This document shows positions 1-11,007 of a DNA stretch of 64,000 bases, piece by piece. Origin of the DNA: Hepatocystis sp. ex Piliocolobus tephrosceles (taxonomy: Eukaryota; Apicomplexa; Aconoidasida; Haemosporida; Plasmodiidae); contig CABPSV020000006.1 of NCBI GenBank assembly GCA_902459845.2, positions 1 through 64,000 of the forward strand, written 5' to 3'. The position numbers and the translations under genes are program-made. Positions within the stretch are counted from its first letter, which is position 1; each line of letters begins with the position of its first letter. A model generated the notes under the pieces. That model ran no database searches and had not been told where the DNA came from. It saw only the letters and a program-made list of their open reading frames with translations.

Positions 1-292
1 TGTCGTTATTAATGTTTTTATTACTGTCGTTATTAATGTTTTTATTATTGTCGTTATTAATGTTTTTATTATTGTCGTTATTAATGTTTTTATTATTGTC
101 GTTATTAATGTTTTTATTATTGTCGTTATTAATGTTTTTATTATTGTCGTTATTAATGTTTTTATTATTGTCGTTATTAATGTTTTTATTATTGTCGTTA
201 TTAATGTTTTTATTATTGTCGTTATTAATGTTTTTATTATTGTCGTTATTATTGTCGTTATTAATGTTTTTATTAATGTTTTTATTGTTTTG
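1..292 (-). repeat. 24-bp in-frame tandem array (NKNINNDN)
   Basis: About eleven near-identical 24-bp units, read on the minus strand as Asn/Asp/Lys/Ile octapeptides inside the CCCH protein. The array may continue beyond the left edge. Confidence 0.9.
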
Positions 293-3200
293 TTGGGTGT
301 TTAACATAACAATTTGGGATGCATTTTTATTTTGATTTTGTTTTAATTTCTCGTTTTTATGTTGTACATTTATTTGATTATTTTGTTTTTCGTTATAATT
401 ATATTTTCCGTACATTGTATTTTTTTTACTAATGTTACTATAGTTATTATTGTAAACATTTGCTTTTAATCGTGTGTTTTTATTGGATGATTTATTATTC
501 ATATTGTAATTATTATTACTGTTATTATTATTATTACTGTTATTATTATTATTACTGTTATTATTATTATTACTGTTATTATTATTATTATTACTCTTAT
601 CATATTTGTTGTATTTTATCTTACTATTCATATTTGTTTCATTTTTTTTTATTATTTCCCCATCAATTATTTTATTATCTACATTTTCTTTTTCTATATT
701 ATTATCTGCGCATATAATACTTTGTATTTTGGTTCTTTCATTATATACATCCTGACCAACTTCGTTTTTTACATTTTTATTCATTTCTGTTTCCCCCAGT
801 TCGGGACTTATTTCTACTTCTATTTCGCTTGTTTCTCCTTCTACTTCGTTTATTTTATCTTCTACGTCGCCTGTTTCTTCTTCTATTTCTCCTGTTTCTT
901 CTTCTATTTCTCCTGTTTCTTCTTCTATTTCTCCTGTTTCTTCTTCTATTTCTCCTGTTTCTTCTTCTATTTCGCCTGTTTCTTCTTCTATTTCGCCTGT
1001 TTCTTTTTCTATTTCGCCTGTTTCTCCTTCTACTTCGTTTGTTTTACCTTCTCCCTTTTTTACTTTTTCCGTTGTATCACTTTCGTTTACATTTTGTACT
1101 TCCACATGACTACCATTCGAAACATTTTTATTTAAATTGTTGTAATTATCATTATTATACTCTGAAAAAGGTGCAACGTCATTGTTCATATTATCAACTA
1201 CTGTATTATAAGGATAATAATTATAACCATTTGTATAATAATATAAATGATTTGGATAATAATTGATTGGAGGAATAAATGGTACATTTTTTATATTATT
1301 ATAGATTGCATATTCGTTTGGATTGATGTACTGATTATAACAATTATGATTTAATATTGGAACTGTTGTTTTATCCCAGTTGTTATTAGTTTGTTTATAA
1401 TTTATATATGAATTCATAGCATGTTGTTTTGTTTGCATTAATTTGTTATGCAACATAAGATTATTATTGTTATTATTTATATAATGAAATTGGTTTTCTA
1501 CACTTTTTAGAAATGTTTCGCTATTATTAATACTATTTTTATCATTTAAGTTTTCACAATAGTTCTGACATTTTTCTTCATTATTATTATTATTATTACA
1601 ACTGTTATTTATACTTTTTTTATTTTTTTTTTTACCTGTCTCTTTGTTATAATTGTTAACATCCATGTTATAATTTTCATTGGTTAATTCAACTTCACAT
1701 TGATCCGCCATATAGTTACAATATGTTTTTTCATTATTGTTACTATTTTCAAGAGTACTACTACTACTATTATTATTATTATTGTTACTACAAAAGGTAC
1801 TAATACTAGTATTATCATTATAATTAATATCATAACTATCATCTGTTTTATTATCATATTTTGTTGATTCATCAAACTCTTTTATATTTTCCTCCGTTTT
1901 TTGATCAATTTTATTGAATTGTACTTTTTCAATTGTATTACTTGTACATACTTTATTTAAATTATTATTTTTATCGTCTTTCGTACAATCAATGATTGGT
2001 AATAATGTTGTATTACTATCAATTATTTTTGTTTCGTCTTGTTTATTTTTTTGAGGATAACATATTACACTTGTAGTAAAGATACTTGAATTATTGTTAC
2101 AATCTTGTTCATTATTATTATTATTTCTAATATAATTATAATTATTACTATTATTATAATTATTACTATTATTATAATTATTATTATTATTATTATAATT
2201 ATTACTATTATTATTATTATTATTATTATTATAATTATTACTATTATTATAATTATTATAATTATAATTATTATTACTATTATTATAATTATTATTATTA
2301 TAATTATTATTACTATTATTATTATTACTATTATTACTAATATAATTATAATTATTACTATTATTATTATTACTATTATTATTATTATTATAATTTTTCA
2401 TTTGTTTTTCTTCATTTTTTTTTTTATTCTTCTCTTTCTTTTTTCTTTCGTCCTTGTTGTTATCCATTCCGTTCTTCCTATATATATTATTAACGTTATT
2501 GTTATTGTTATTGTTATTGTTCTTGTTATTGTTGTTATTGTTTTTGTAGTTCTTATTGTTGTTGTAGTGCTTATTATTCGAGTTCTTATTGTTGTAGATT
2601 CCATTACTAATGTTATTATTGTTCATTTTGTTATTGTTATGATTGCTACCAGTATTATATCTCTTTGTATTATTTGTTATATGCATTTTATTAAATGTAT
2701 TTACAAATACATCAACATTATTATTATAACTTTCATTATATTGATTATTATAGTTCACATTATAATTATCTTTCTTATTACTGTTAATGTTATTATTGTT
2801 ATTATTGTTATTAATGTTATTATTGTTACTATTACTGTTAATGTTATTATTACTGTTAATGTTATTATTACTGTTAATGTTATTATTGTTATTATCATTA
2901 ATGTGCTTACCAACTCCGTCGTATATATAATTATCTTCCCCATCAGTATTTTTCATTTTTACTTCTCCATTCTCACATGGTACAGTTTCTGTTTTTTCAC
3001 TGTTATATAAACAACTTGTTACATTTATATTTCCTCCTGTACCTGTATTACTTTTTTCTAATAATATTTCTGGTATTCTAGGTACTCTTAATTCATCTAA
3101 TGTATGCGCAAAACGACATGTATGACCATTAAGGCAAGTTTTATTTGCAAAAAATTTGCACATAGAAGATTTATATGCAAATAAATTTTGTGCAGATTTA

Positions 3201-3424
3201 AGCTCCTCTTGATTATGTGCATAATTACAATTTTTATTAAAACATTTTTCTCCTTTTAATAATTTATAACATAATTTAGTTCTTTTTAAATCTGGTATAC
3301 TTCTTAAATCTTCAACTGAATGAGCATAATCACAATCGCTTCCTTCTTTGCACTTATTTTCTATATGTAGTGGACACATTTTAGTTTTCCAAAAGTGTTG
3401 ACGAAGAGTTACTGACATTTTCAT
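1..3424 (-). CDS. CCCH-type zinc finger protein, 3' end outside window
   Basis: The frame is open from the ATG at 3424 to the window edge (at least 1141 codons), although no stop is reached. An in-frame TAA lies directly upstream of this ATG; a second in-frame ATG is at 3418. The N-terminus carries three CCCH fingers: C17-x7-C25-x5-C31-x3-H35, C52-x8-C61-x4-C66-x3-H70 and C89-x7-C97-x5-C103-x3-H107, introduced by KTKMC, RTKLC and SSMC. Such tandem fingers usually bind single-stranded A/U-rich RNA, so a role in mRNA control is inferred, not shown. The rest is low complexity: long Asn tracts (about 2110-2900), a Tyr/Asn/Pro-rich part, a GEIEEET array (860-1030), an NNSNNNN array (515-590) and a 24-bp array encoding NKNINNDN at the left edge. 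No intron is visible. The orthologue's name is not known to me. Confidence 0.85.
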   Translation of the reverse strand, partial: MKMSVTLRQHFWKTKMCPLHIENKCKEGSDCDYAHSVEDLRSIPDLKRTKLCYKLLKGEKCFNKNCNYAHNQEELKSAQNLFAYKSSMCKFFANKTCLNGHTCRFAHTLDELRVPRIPEILLEKSNTGTGGNINVTSCLYNSEKTETVPCENGEVKMKNTDGEDNYIYDGVGKHINDNNNNNINSNNNINSNNNINSNSNNNNINNNNNNNNINSNKKDNYNVNYNNQYNESYNNNVDVFVNTFNKMHITNNTKRYNTGSNHNNNKMNNNNISNGIYNNKNSNNKHYNNNKNYKNNNNNNKNNNNNNNNNVNNIYRKNGMDNNKDERKKKEKNKKKNEEKQMKNYNNNNNSNNNNSNNYNYISNNSNNNNSNNNYNNNNYNNSNNNYNYNNYNNSNNYNNNNNNNNSNNYNNNNNNYNNSNNYNNSNNYNYIRNNNNNEQDCNNNSSIFTTSVICYPQKNKQDETKIIDSNTTLLPIIDCTKDDKNNNLNKVCTSNTIEKVQFNKIDQKTEENIKEFDESTKYDNKTDDSYDINYNDNTSISTFCSNNNNNNSSSSTLENSNNNEKTYCNYMADQCEVELTNENYNMDVNNYNKETGKKKNKKSINNSCNNNNNNEEKCQNYCENLNDKNSINNSETFLKSVENQFHYINNNNNNLMLHNKLMQTKQHAMNSYINYKQTNNNWDKTTVPILNHNCYNQYINPNEYAIYNNIKNVPFIPPINYYPNHLYYYTNGYNYYPYNTVVDNMNNDVAPFSEYNNDNYNNLNKNVSNGSHVEVQNVNESDTTEKVKKGEGKTNEVEGETGEIEKETGEIEEETGEIEEETGEIEEETGEIEEETGEIEEETGEIEEETGDVEDKINEVEGETSEIEVEISPELGETEMNKNVKNEVGQDVYNERTKIQSIICADNNIEKENVDNKIIDGEIIKKNETNMNSKIKYNKYDKSNNNNNNSNNNNNSNNNNNSNNNNNSNNNYNMNNKSSNKNTRLKANVYNNNYSNISKKNTMYGKYNYNEKQNNQINVQHKNEKLKQNQNKNASQIVMLNTQQNNKNINKNINNDNNNDNNKNINNDNNKNINNDNNKNINNDNNKNINNDNNKNINNDNNKNINNDNNKNINNDNNKNINNDNNKNINNDSNKNINND
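860..1030 (-). repeat. 21-bp in-frame tandem array (GEIEEET)
   Basis: About eight 21-bp units encoding an acidic heptapeptide in the CCCH protein. Differences between copies include synonymous GGA/GGC codons and conservative E/K changes. Confidence 0.9.
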
Positions 3425-3548
3425 TTTAATCAATTATAAACAAAAAATAAAAAATAAAAAATAAAAAGTGATAACAAAAATAACAAAATAAAATAGTATT
3501 TAACTTAAGAACAAGTGCAAGTAAATAAAAGACAACACACAAGTACAC

Positions 3549-3600
<52 letters not shown>

Positions 3601-4163
3601 AAACAAACAAACAAAAATTAAATTGAAAAAAATATGACAAAAAAAAAATTAAGTTAAAAAAGATGTGACAAAAATATTAAGTTAAAAAATAATGTGACAA
3701 CAAAAAAAAAAAAAAAAAAAAAAATGACAAGCAGTTTATAAATTATTAATGACAAAAAAAAAAAAGGAAAGACTTAATTAGTTCACATGAACTATATAAA
3801 AAAAAAAAAAAACTACGCTGAAACAATACCAAAAGAATTATAGCGTTCTTTTATTTTCAATCATTTAATAAAAAAGAAATTTTAATTTTTCGTCGTTTTT
3901 GACGAACTATTTTTTTTTTTTTTTTGTATTAAACAAAAACAAGTATATTTCTCTATTAAAGACTTTACACAATTTTTAATGTAAAACTGTATTATTTTTT
4001 GATAATATTTTTAAAAAAATTATGTTATCACATTATTTTTTTTTTTATTATTAAAAAAAAATTATAAAAATATAAAATTATAAATGTTTATACCTGTTAC
4101 ATAAATGTATGTATGTATACATATATATTTTGTGGGTTTTTAAAATTATTTTTTTTTATTTAA

Positions 4164-4214
<51 letters not shown>

Positions 4215-4770
4215 TACACTAAAGAATGTACATATATGTACATGTATAAATCTATATAGAATGCATTTTAAAAAACTATATACATTTTTTTTTATTCAAG
4301 AACAAAACAACAAATACATGCATATACATACACACACACGAATATTAAAAAAAAAAATAATATATACATATATATATATATACCTATATATATCATTATA
4401 ATTTGCTACTTTTTTTCGATATGTCTATTTTTTCATGTACGTTTATTTTTTATAAAAAACAGGAATTACATGAAAAAAATTATGCCAAATTTAAATATTA
4501 TAAAAAATGGAATAAAAGAGCTTAATGCTAGTTTTAAGACAATAAAAAATATATAGGAGAATATAGTACTAAATAAAAAAAAAAAAATATATATTATTGT
4601 ACTTTATTATTTTTAACGCATATTTTCTTTTTATTGTAATAATAAAACAAGGCTTACAATATTTTTTTTTTTAAGCAGCTCATGCATGCATAAGCAGGTA
4701 AGTAGTATATGTTTATATAATATATATATACATGTGCGCTAAGCGAACATGCTTTTTTTCTTTATTAGCT

Positions 4771-4808
<38 letters not shown>

Positions 4809-4950
4809 TTGGAAAGTACTTATTTTTATAATTATAAAGATACTAGTTTTAAAAATGTTATTTAAAATTAAGGCGAAAAAAATTAATTGTAAAAAGTTAC
4901 TTAGGTTATAGTATTTAAAATAATAGCTACGCATGTAATATGTGTATATA

Positions 4951-5172
4951 TTTTTATTTATTTGGGTGTTTATTTATTTGGGTGCTTATTTATTTGGATG
5001 CTTATTTATTTGGATGCTTATTTATTTGGATGCTTATTTATTTGGGTGTTTATTTATTTGGGTGCTTATTTATTTGGGTGCTTATTTATTTGGGTGCTTA
5101 TTTATTTGGGTGCTTATTTATTTGGATGCTTATTTATTTTTATGCTTATTTATTTGGATGCTTATTTATTTG
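4951..5172. repeat. 16-bp minisatellite, about 14 copies
   Basis: The unit is ttatttatttggatgc with g/a and c/t variants. Because 16 is not a multiple of 3 and the unit has no stop, all three forward frames stay open, giving overlapping spurious ORFs rich in L, F, I, Y and G. Confidence 0.9.
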
Positions 5173-5704
5173 GTATGTGTCAAAATTAGTTTATGACGTA
5201 TCGGTTTATTTATAAATAAAAAGATAAATACATCCTGATGTTTTAAATAATTAAACATGTATTACATTATGTTATGATATATTATGTTGCGTAATGTTGT
5301 GCTATATTTTTGTTCTGACTTCTTTTTTTTTTTTTTTTTTTTTTTTTGGATAACCATCATACATGTATAAATGTATTAACATAGAATTATAAAAAAATTT
5401 TAATCTACAATCACAAAAAAAAAGGTTAAAAATAAAAAAATAACAATAGTAGTATAAATAATAGAAGTAATGGCAAAAATATGTAATCGTTGTAAAACCT
5501 TAACAAAATTTTTATTATTTATAATTCTTAAAAAATTATAATGAGTTTATATAATTGTATGATAAATTTTATTTTATTTTTTTTTTTTTTTTTTATATTT
5601 TTTTTACCACTCAAATATATGTTAGTTCCGTTTGTTTATTTTTATTTACTACGTTTAAATTAATTACGTTTTATATACTACTCTTGTTTATTATTTGAAT
5701 GGTA

Positions 5705-5796
5705 TGTACATATGTGCACACAAATGTACATATTAATAGACAAAATTCGCAAATGAACAAATGCGAATTGACAAAATATGCATGTACATACATGCA
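5705..5796. promoter_or_regulatory. cluster of inverted repeats 3' of ZPR1
   Basis: Three inverted repeats in under 100 bp: GTACAT/ATGTAC (5705-5728), AATTCGCA/TGCGAATT with a 10-nt loop (5744-5769), and TGCATGTA/TACATGCA with a 2-nt spacer (5779-5796). They lie 79-170 nt past the ZPR1 stop, so they could be 3' UTR hairpins of that mRNA or protein-binding palindromes. Function is unknown. Confidence 0.4.
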
Positions 5797-5874
5797 CAAA
5801 CTCATTTAGTCGTCTTTTTTTTTTTTAACTACTGTTATATATCCCTCTCAACCGTTTATAATAAGACCCCATTT

Positions 5875-8103
5875 TTAATAAGATTCCGTTTCCAAAGACG
5901 TAAGACCTAACATATCATTTTGCTCATATGTCCTTTCGTATTCCTCTTCTTTTAAGTTTGTATTATCACCAGTTTGATCATTAGAAATATAACTATTCGA
6001 AGCAACATCATCAATTATTAAATCATAAGGAAACAATTCGTCGGATTTATATAATTTGTTTAAGTTTTCTATTAATGTTTTAATTTTATCAACAAATGAA
6101 TCATTGTAATTATTATTTTCATCCGTAATTCCATTATTACTATTAGCAATTCCATTATTACTATTAGCAATTCCATTATTACTATTAGCAGTAATATTAT
6201 TGTTTGTGTTTTTTTTTTTTTCGTTTTTATGTACATTGACTCTCGAGTCACCTAACAAAAACTGAAATTTATCTTCCAACGACTCAATAATTTTTATAAT
6301 AAGTCCTTCAACTGTTGTTAGAAGACCACCCAGTGTACCATAATCAGATATAAGTTCAACTACTGGAATATGAATTGCTGCCGTTTCAGATTTAATAACA
6401 AATCTATTTAAGTCACTTTTACTTTTAACAGTTAATGTAATTTTCTTTCCTTTTGAATTTATTTCACCACTACTTTTTATTTCACTTGTTTTGAAATTAC
6501 AATTAGAGCAAACATAAGACAAAATTAAACATTTTTTAAAGCCTGGTATATTAACTTCACAAAAATTGTTTGATCCTAGATAATTACAACATGGACAATT
6601 AGATATAAAAGATTCTATTAAATTATCTTCTTCGTTTATGGTCTTATAATTTATACATGTACTATCTGTATTAATGTAAGTACCTATAGCATGATTACTA
6701 TTTTTATCATAATATTCACTTTTTTTTTTATCATTATTTTTTACATGATTATTGTTAGTACTATCATCACCTATGTTATCATTTACATGAATATATTTTT
6801 TTATAAAATCGAAATTTTCTTTTTTTATATTTTTATCATTTTTATCATTTTTATCATTTTTATCATTATTGTCATTATTACTATTGTTATTATTGTCGTT
6901 ATGTGATATATATTTATTTTCATTAATATTCAAATTACTATTAGCTGAAACATTTTTTTTTTTTTCTTCAAAATCTTCTTCATAATAACCAATGTCATGT
7001 AATTCTTTTTTACTTCTTTTATAATGCTCTATAATTATATTTTTTGATTTTATATCTTCGTCATAATATTCAATTGAACTTAAACCAGAAGGGTCTATAA
7101 GTATAACAGTAAAAGGTAGTTCTTCTGCATTAATCAAGTTAGATAACTTTACAACCGTCGTTTCAATCATTTTTATATAATTTTCTATTGTTATTTGTTT
7201 ACATGTATTATCCGTATTATCCATATTATCAGTATTATCCATATTATCAGTATTATCCATATTATCAGTATTATCAGTATTATCCATATTATCAGTATTA
7301 TCCATATTATCAGTATTATCCATATTATCAGTATTATCCATATTATCAGTATTATCCATATTATCAGTATTATCAGTATTATCCATATTATCAGTATTAT
7401 CCATATTATTCGTATTATTCGTATTTAATTCTGTTTTAATTTTATTAAAATTATCTTCATCTTGGATTATTACCTGATCAACTATGTTCTGTTTATTTGG
7501 TGTACCATTTGTTGAAATAGATACTTCCGATTTTTCACCGGTTATACCATTTTTAACCTCCTCTATATCAATACCTTTATGTTTAGAGTTTATCACCATT
7601 TCAGTAGTTTCCGTACAACTCTGACTATTATCTTCCTCTGTAACAATACCATTTACTTCATTATACATAACCTTTAACGTTTTTAAATATTCAGTTAAGC
7701 TATTTAAAGACATTTGTATAAATCCTTCAAGTGTATTAATTGAACCTTGTTGAGTTTCTTTTGGTATTTCGAAATCTATTTCAGGTATATGTATAGCACC
7801 ATATTCTGATTTCATAATTTGTCTATTTAAATATTCTGGATTTGTTACTTTAAAAGTTATTTTTATTCCATTTTCTTTTATTTCGTTTAAATTTTGAATA
7901 ATATTATTTCGATAATTACAGTATTCACATTCAAATGAATGTATTAATATATTTTTAAAATAAGGAATATGACATTTTAATATTTTATTTATACCCTCCT
8001 TTTCACAGTTTACGCACATTGAACGAACTTCAAGTGTGTTAGTTTCTAAATCTGTTTTATCTTCTTCATTGGACTTATTTTCATTTTGTTCTATTTTTTC
8101 CAT
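5875..8103 (-). CDS. ZPR1: ZPR1-family zinc finger protein
   Basis: Single exon, 742 residues. It has the duplicated ZPR1 architecture: a first C4 finger (C30, C33, C59, C62) followed by a beta-rich ZPR1 domain, then a second C4 finger (C503, C506 and a CSNC near 531-534) followed by the second domain. Both fingers carry the family pattern in which CxxC precedes a conserved IPxF/IPGF segment. In other eukaryotes ZPR1 is an essential shuttling protein that binds eEF1A, now understood as an eEF1A folding chaperone. That is relevant because eEF1A itself lies at the right end of this window. The protein is longer than the roughly 460-residue human protein because of an MDNTDN array (residues about 228-299) and Asn/Lys-rich linkers. 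The start is the first ATG, preceded by A/T homopolymer. Confidence 0.92.
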   Translation of the reverse strand: MEKIEQNENKSNEEDKTDLETNTLEVRSMCVNCEKEGINKILKCHIPYFKNILIHSFECEYCNYRNNIIQNLNEIKENGIKITFKVTNPEYLNRQIMKSEYGAIHIPEIDFEIPKETQQGSINTLEGFIQMSLNSLTEYLKTLKVMYNEVNGIVTEEDNSQSCTETTEMVINSKHKGIDIEEVKNGITGEKSEVSISTNGTPNKQNIVDQVIIQDEDNFNKIKTELNTNNTNNMDNTDNMDNTDNTDNMDNTDNMDNTDNMDNTDNMDNTDNMDNTDNTDNMDNTDNMDNTDNMDNTDNTCKQITIENYIKMIETTVVKLSNLINAEELPFTVILIDPSGLSSIEYYDEDIKSKNIIIEHYKRSKKELHDIGYYEEDFEEKKKNVSANSNLNINENKYISHNDNNNNSNNDNNDKNDKNDKNDKNIKKENFDFIKKYIHVNDNIGDDSTNNNHVKNNDKKKSEYYDKNSNHAIGTYINTDSTCINYKTINEEDNLIESFISNCPCCNYLGSNNFCEVNIPGFKKCLILSYVCSNCNFKTSEIKSSGEINSKGKKITLTVKSKSDLNRFVIKSETAAIHIPVVELISDYGTLGGLLTTVEGLIIKIIESLEDKFQFLLGDSRVNVHKNEKKKNTNNNITANSNNGIANSNNGIANSNNGITDENNNYNDSFVDKIKTLIENLNKLYKSDELFPYDLIIDDVASNSYISNDQTGDNTNLKEEEYERTYEQNDMLGLTSLETESY
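7203..7420 (-). repeat. 9/18-bp in-frame array (MDNTDN) in ZPR1
   Basis: Alternating units encode MDN and TDN between the two halves of ZPR1. The reverse strand is open in two frames only because of this periodicity. Confidence 0.9.
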
Positions 8104-8348
8104 TCTTATGCAACAAAAAAAGAGGTAAAAAAAGAGATAAAAAAAAAAAAAAAAAAAAAAAAGGGAAAAAATGGACTATATATACATATGCAAGTTTGTA
8201 CGTACATACGTACCAACAGGTTTATACAAATGAAACAAAAACGAATAGAACAGAAAGGGATCGGTAAAAAAAAAAAAAAAAAAAAAAATCGAATAAAGCT
8301 ATAGTAAAACAATCAGTACAATGAGTAAATGAATTTGTTATTGTACTA

Positions 8349-8403
<55 letters not shown>

Positions 8404-9069
8404 CAAATTACGTTAATCTAATTATGTTATAAAAGCAATTAACATGATCGTTTTATTCACTAGGGGTGAAATTATTTTTTATAAGTTAATAGCAAGTGCT
8501 TTAACACTATTACTTCAATGAATATATACATATGTGTCAATGCGAATCCGCAAACGCCTTTATGCAATATGGATACATTATAAATGCAACATAGCCAACA
8601 TGTAATCAAATCATTCAAATAATATTTGTTATGTATTTTAAAAATTTTTTTTAAATGTTAATATTCATACTTTAAGTTTTAAAGTAAATTTAAAAAGTTA
8701 AAACAATTTAAAAAAAAAAAAAAAAAAAAAAAGTCGAAATATTGTATTTATTTTATCATTATATCTTTTATTTTAAAATATACGTTACTAAAAATATAGA
8801 TAGTATTATGCAGCTATAGATGTAAAAAAAAAAAAAAAAAAAAAGAATACTAAAAATAAAATTTTAAAATTATATCACATTTTGAGCACACTTTGCGTAA
8901 TTTACTTCTGTTATATTTTATCTGTGTATTTTTTTTTTTTTTTAAGCCACTTATATTACATATGTATACATTTATATATAGTGGGAGAGGGAGGAGAGTA
9001 TGTTTTTAGTTTATAATTTTTTTTTTTTTAAACTTTCACTTTTGTCACAATTGTTTACTATATTTTATA
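8104..9069. other. intergenic, ZPR1 upstream / R-SNARE downstream
   Basis: Holds poly-A tracts, a 44-nt (AT)n (8357-8400), and a purine-rich patch with short G runs (8982-8998). No coding or RNA gene seen. Confidence 0.7.
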
Positions 9070-9878
9070 CTATACACTTTGTGTATCAATGTTATAATAA
9101 TTTGACTGCATTAGTTGTATATCATCATCTTCATCATAATTATTGTAATAATGAAGAAAACCCTTAACAACTATAGCAAATATAACAAAAATTATTACAT
9201 AGAACAATATGTAATTTATAAAAATATAGGAAAAAACTGATACTATAATATAAATAAGAATCACCAAAACTGCCCATTTCTGAAAAAAAAAAAAAAAAAA
9301 AAAAAAAGCAAAACAAACGTATGTTAGTTACTAATTTTACATTTATTAATAATGTAGAATCTGTATGTTAAAAAAAATAAATAAAATAACTATTTTTTTT
9401 TAAATACATACACATATATGTTTTGTTTACGTGTATATTATATATATATATATATATCTGTCTTTATTGTTTTTTATTTAAATCAATTTTATTTTTTGTG
9501 TTACCATAATTTTCTCCTTGTTAAAGCCCATATCTCCAGATAGTAAGCTCCGATAGTCACTTTTGCTTTGCATATTCTCGCTAATATTTAGTAAATTTTG
9601 AATACTCGAGTTTCTAAAAATAAAAAAGGTAAAAAAAAAATAGCCATGTTGTTAATTAAAATGAAATAATGTTCCCATAGGTAATTATTTTTTTATTTAT
9701 TCATTAATAACTTATTTGTTTATTCATTTATTTATCTGTTTAATTTTTTTTTTTTTTATTTTCTTTTTTTTTTAAGTAACCTTTCAGTTAGTCCCTTTAT
9801 ACTATTTTTCATTAAACCAACCGTTTTTTTGAACAATTCACCTATTTTTTCAAGGTTTAACACGTTGTTACCTTCCAT
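9070..9878 (-). CDS. short (brevin-type) R-SNARE-like tail-anchored protein
   Basis: Three exons that I joined by hand: 9781-9878, 9505-9613, 9070-9279 (98+109+210 nt, 138 residues). Donors are GTTACT and GTAACA; acceptors are TAG and CAG; the frame is kept. The soluble part fits the R-SNARE register of VAMP2: zero-layer Arg33, then I37, L40, S44, M47, S51 and R54 where VAMP2 has L60, L63, A67, L70, A74 and F77, and M23, S26 and L30 on the other side. K70-W71 sits at the membrane entry like the KYWWK of VAMP2. A hydrophobic stretch (71 to about 106) could hold one long or two membrane segments and is followed by an acidic tail of about 30 residues. There is no longin domain. Role inferred: vesicle fusion. 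The ATG is directly preceded by an AG after a T-rich tract, so a 5' UTR intron is possible. Alternative: an unrelated membrane protein with chance heptads. Confidence 0.6.
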
Positions 9879-10071
9879 CTATAATACAAAATGTAAAAAT
9901 GAAATAAAAATATTATTTACTTTATTCTTTTTAAAAAACAAATCAAAGTTAATACTATGTTTAGGTTAACATATATCATGTAATGCCTACAATAGTCATT
10001 AACTCAATTATGTTTATGTGTGTAAAGCTATACTTTGTAATTATTTTTATTTTGAGAGAGGAAAAGTGGAA

Positions 10072-10137
<66 letters not shown>

Positions 10138-10155
10138 AGTGAAAAAACAAAGTTA

Positions 10156-10191
<36 letters not shown>

Positions 10192-10679
10192 CTAGTTTCA
10201 AATTATAACAAGCACTTGAATATTTAAGAAGAGTCTCAATTTAATCATTTGTTTTTACTAATTTAGACATTTCGTTTAAAAAAAATAAAAAAATAAAAAA
10301 TTAATAATGTTATTGTTATGATGTGTACCTTTTATTATAAATAAAAATTGTTACTTTCTTATTTCAATATATTTCAATGTGATGAATGGATTGCCTTTTC
10401 TAGTTATTTTACTTCTTTTTTTCATATCATGTGTATAATCAAAAATTTAAATTTAGTTAGATTTAAATTAATGAAAATTAAAAATTGAAGACAATAAAAA
10501 GTACATAATAAAAAAAATGTTATATAAAAATTATATAATAATAACATAATAAAAAAAAAATTACACAATAAACATCACATAATGAATACCAGTAAAAAAA
10601 AAATGTTAAATGCTTATGCATATAATTCACAAATACATATCACAAAATAACATATCAATGAATTTTACATCAAATTGGT

Positions 10680-10713
<34 letters not shown>

Positions 10714-10974
10714 CTTTGAGAAGGGGGAAATTTTCTAAATTAATGAATTTGTACATTTTATATATTACATATATACGCGAAAAATGTTAATTCAAATTAA
10801 TGCAGTATTTTTATTTATTTTTTTTTTTTAAACGAATAGAACATTTTATGTTAAAAATAGTTAATATGTTAAATTCTTATACTTTTATAAGTAAAAAATA
10901 TTTTTAAAAAATTTATATACATACATAGTTATGTAAACACAAATCCACATGTAACTACAATTTATCAGTACGTT

Positions 10975-11007
<33 letters not shown>

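Larger units (their letters stand above)
3425..5874. other. intergenic, between CCCH gene 5' end and ZPR1 3' end
   Basis: No supportable gene. It holds an A48 run (3552-3599), an A47 run (4165-4211), T tracts, a palindromic TGCATGCA (4683-4690) of the type bound by a Plasmodium ApiAP2 factor, a 16-bp tandem array (4951-5172), and three inverted repeats close to the ZPR1 stop (5705-5796). Confidence 0.7.

Noticed and set aside
12..1266. Plus-strand ORFs rich in Leu/Phe/Tyr
   Set aside because: They are antisense shadows of the in-frame repeats of the CCCH gene; composition follows the repeat unit.
4940..5215. Three overlapping plus ORFs of 75-91 codons
   Set aside because: They come from a stop-free 16-bp minisatellite read in all three frames; no protein features.
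7188..7439. Array of regularly spaced repeats resembling a CRISPR array
   Set aside because: Units are contiguous, without spacers, and code for MDNTDN in ZPR1. The same holds for the other tandem arrays; this is a eukaryote.
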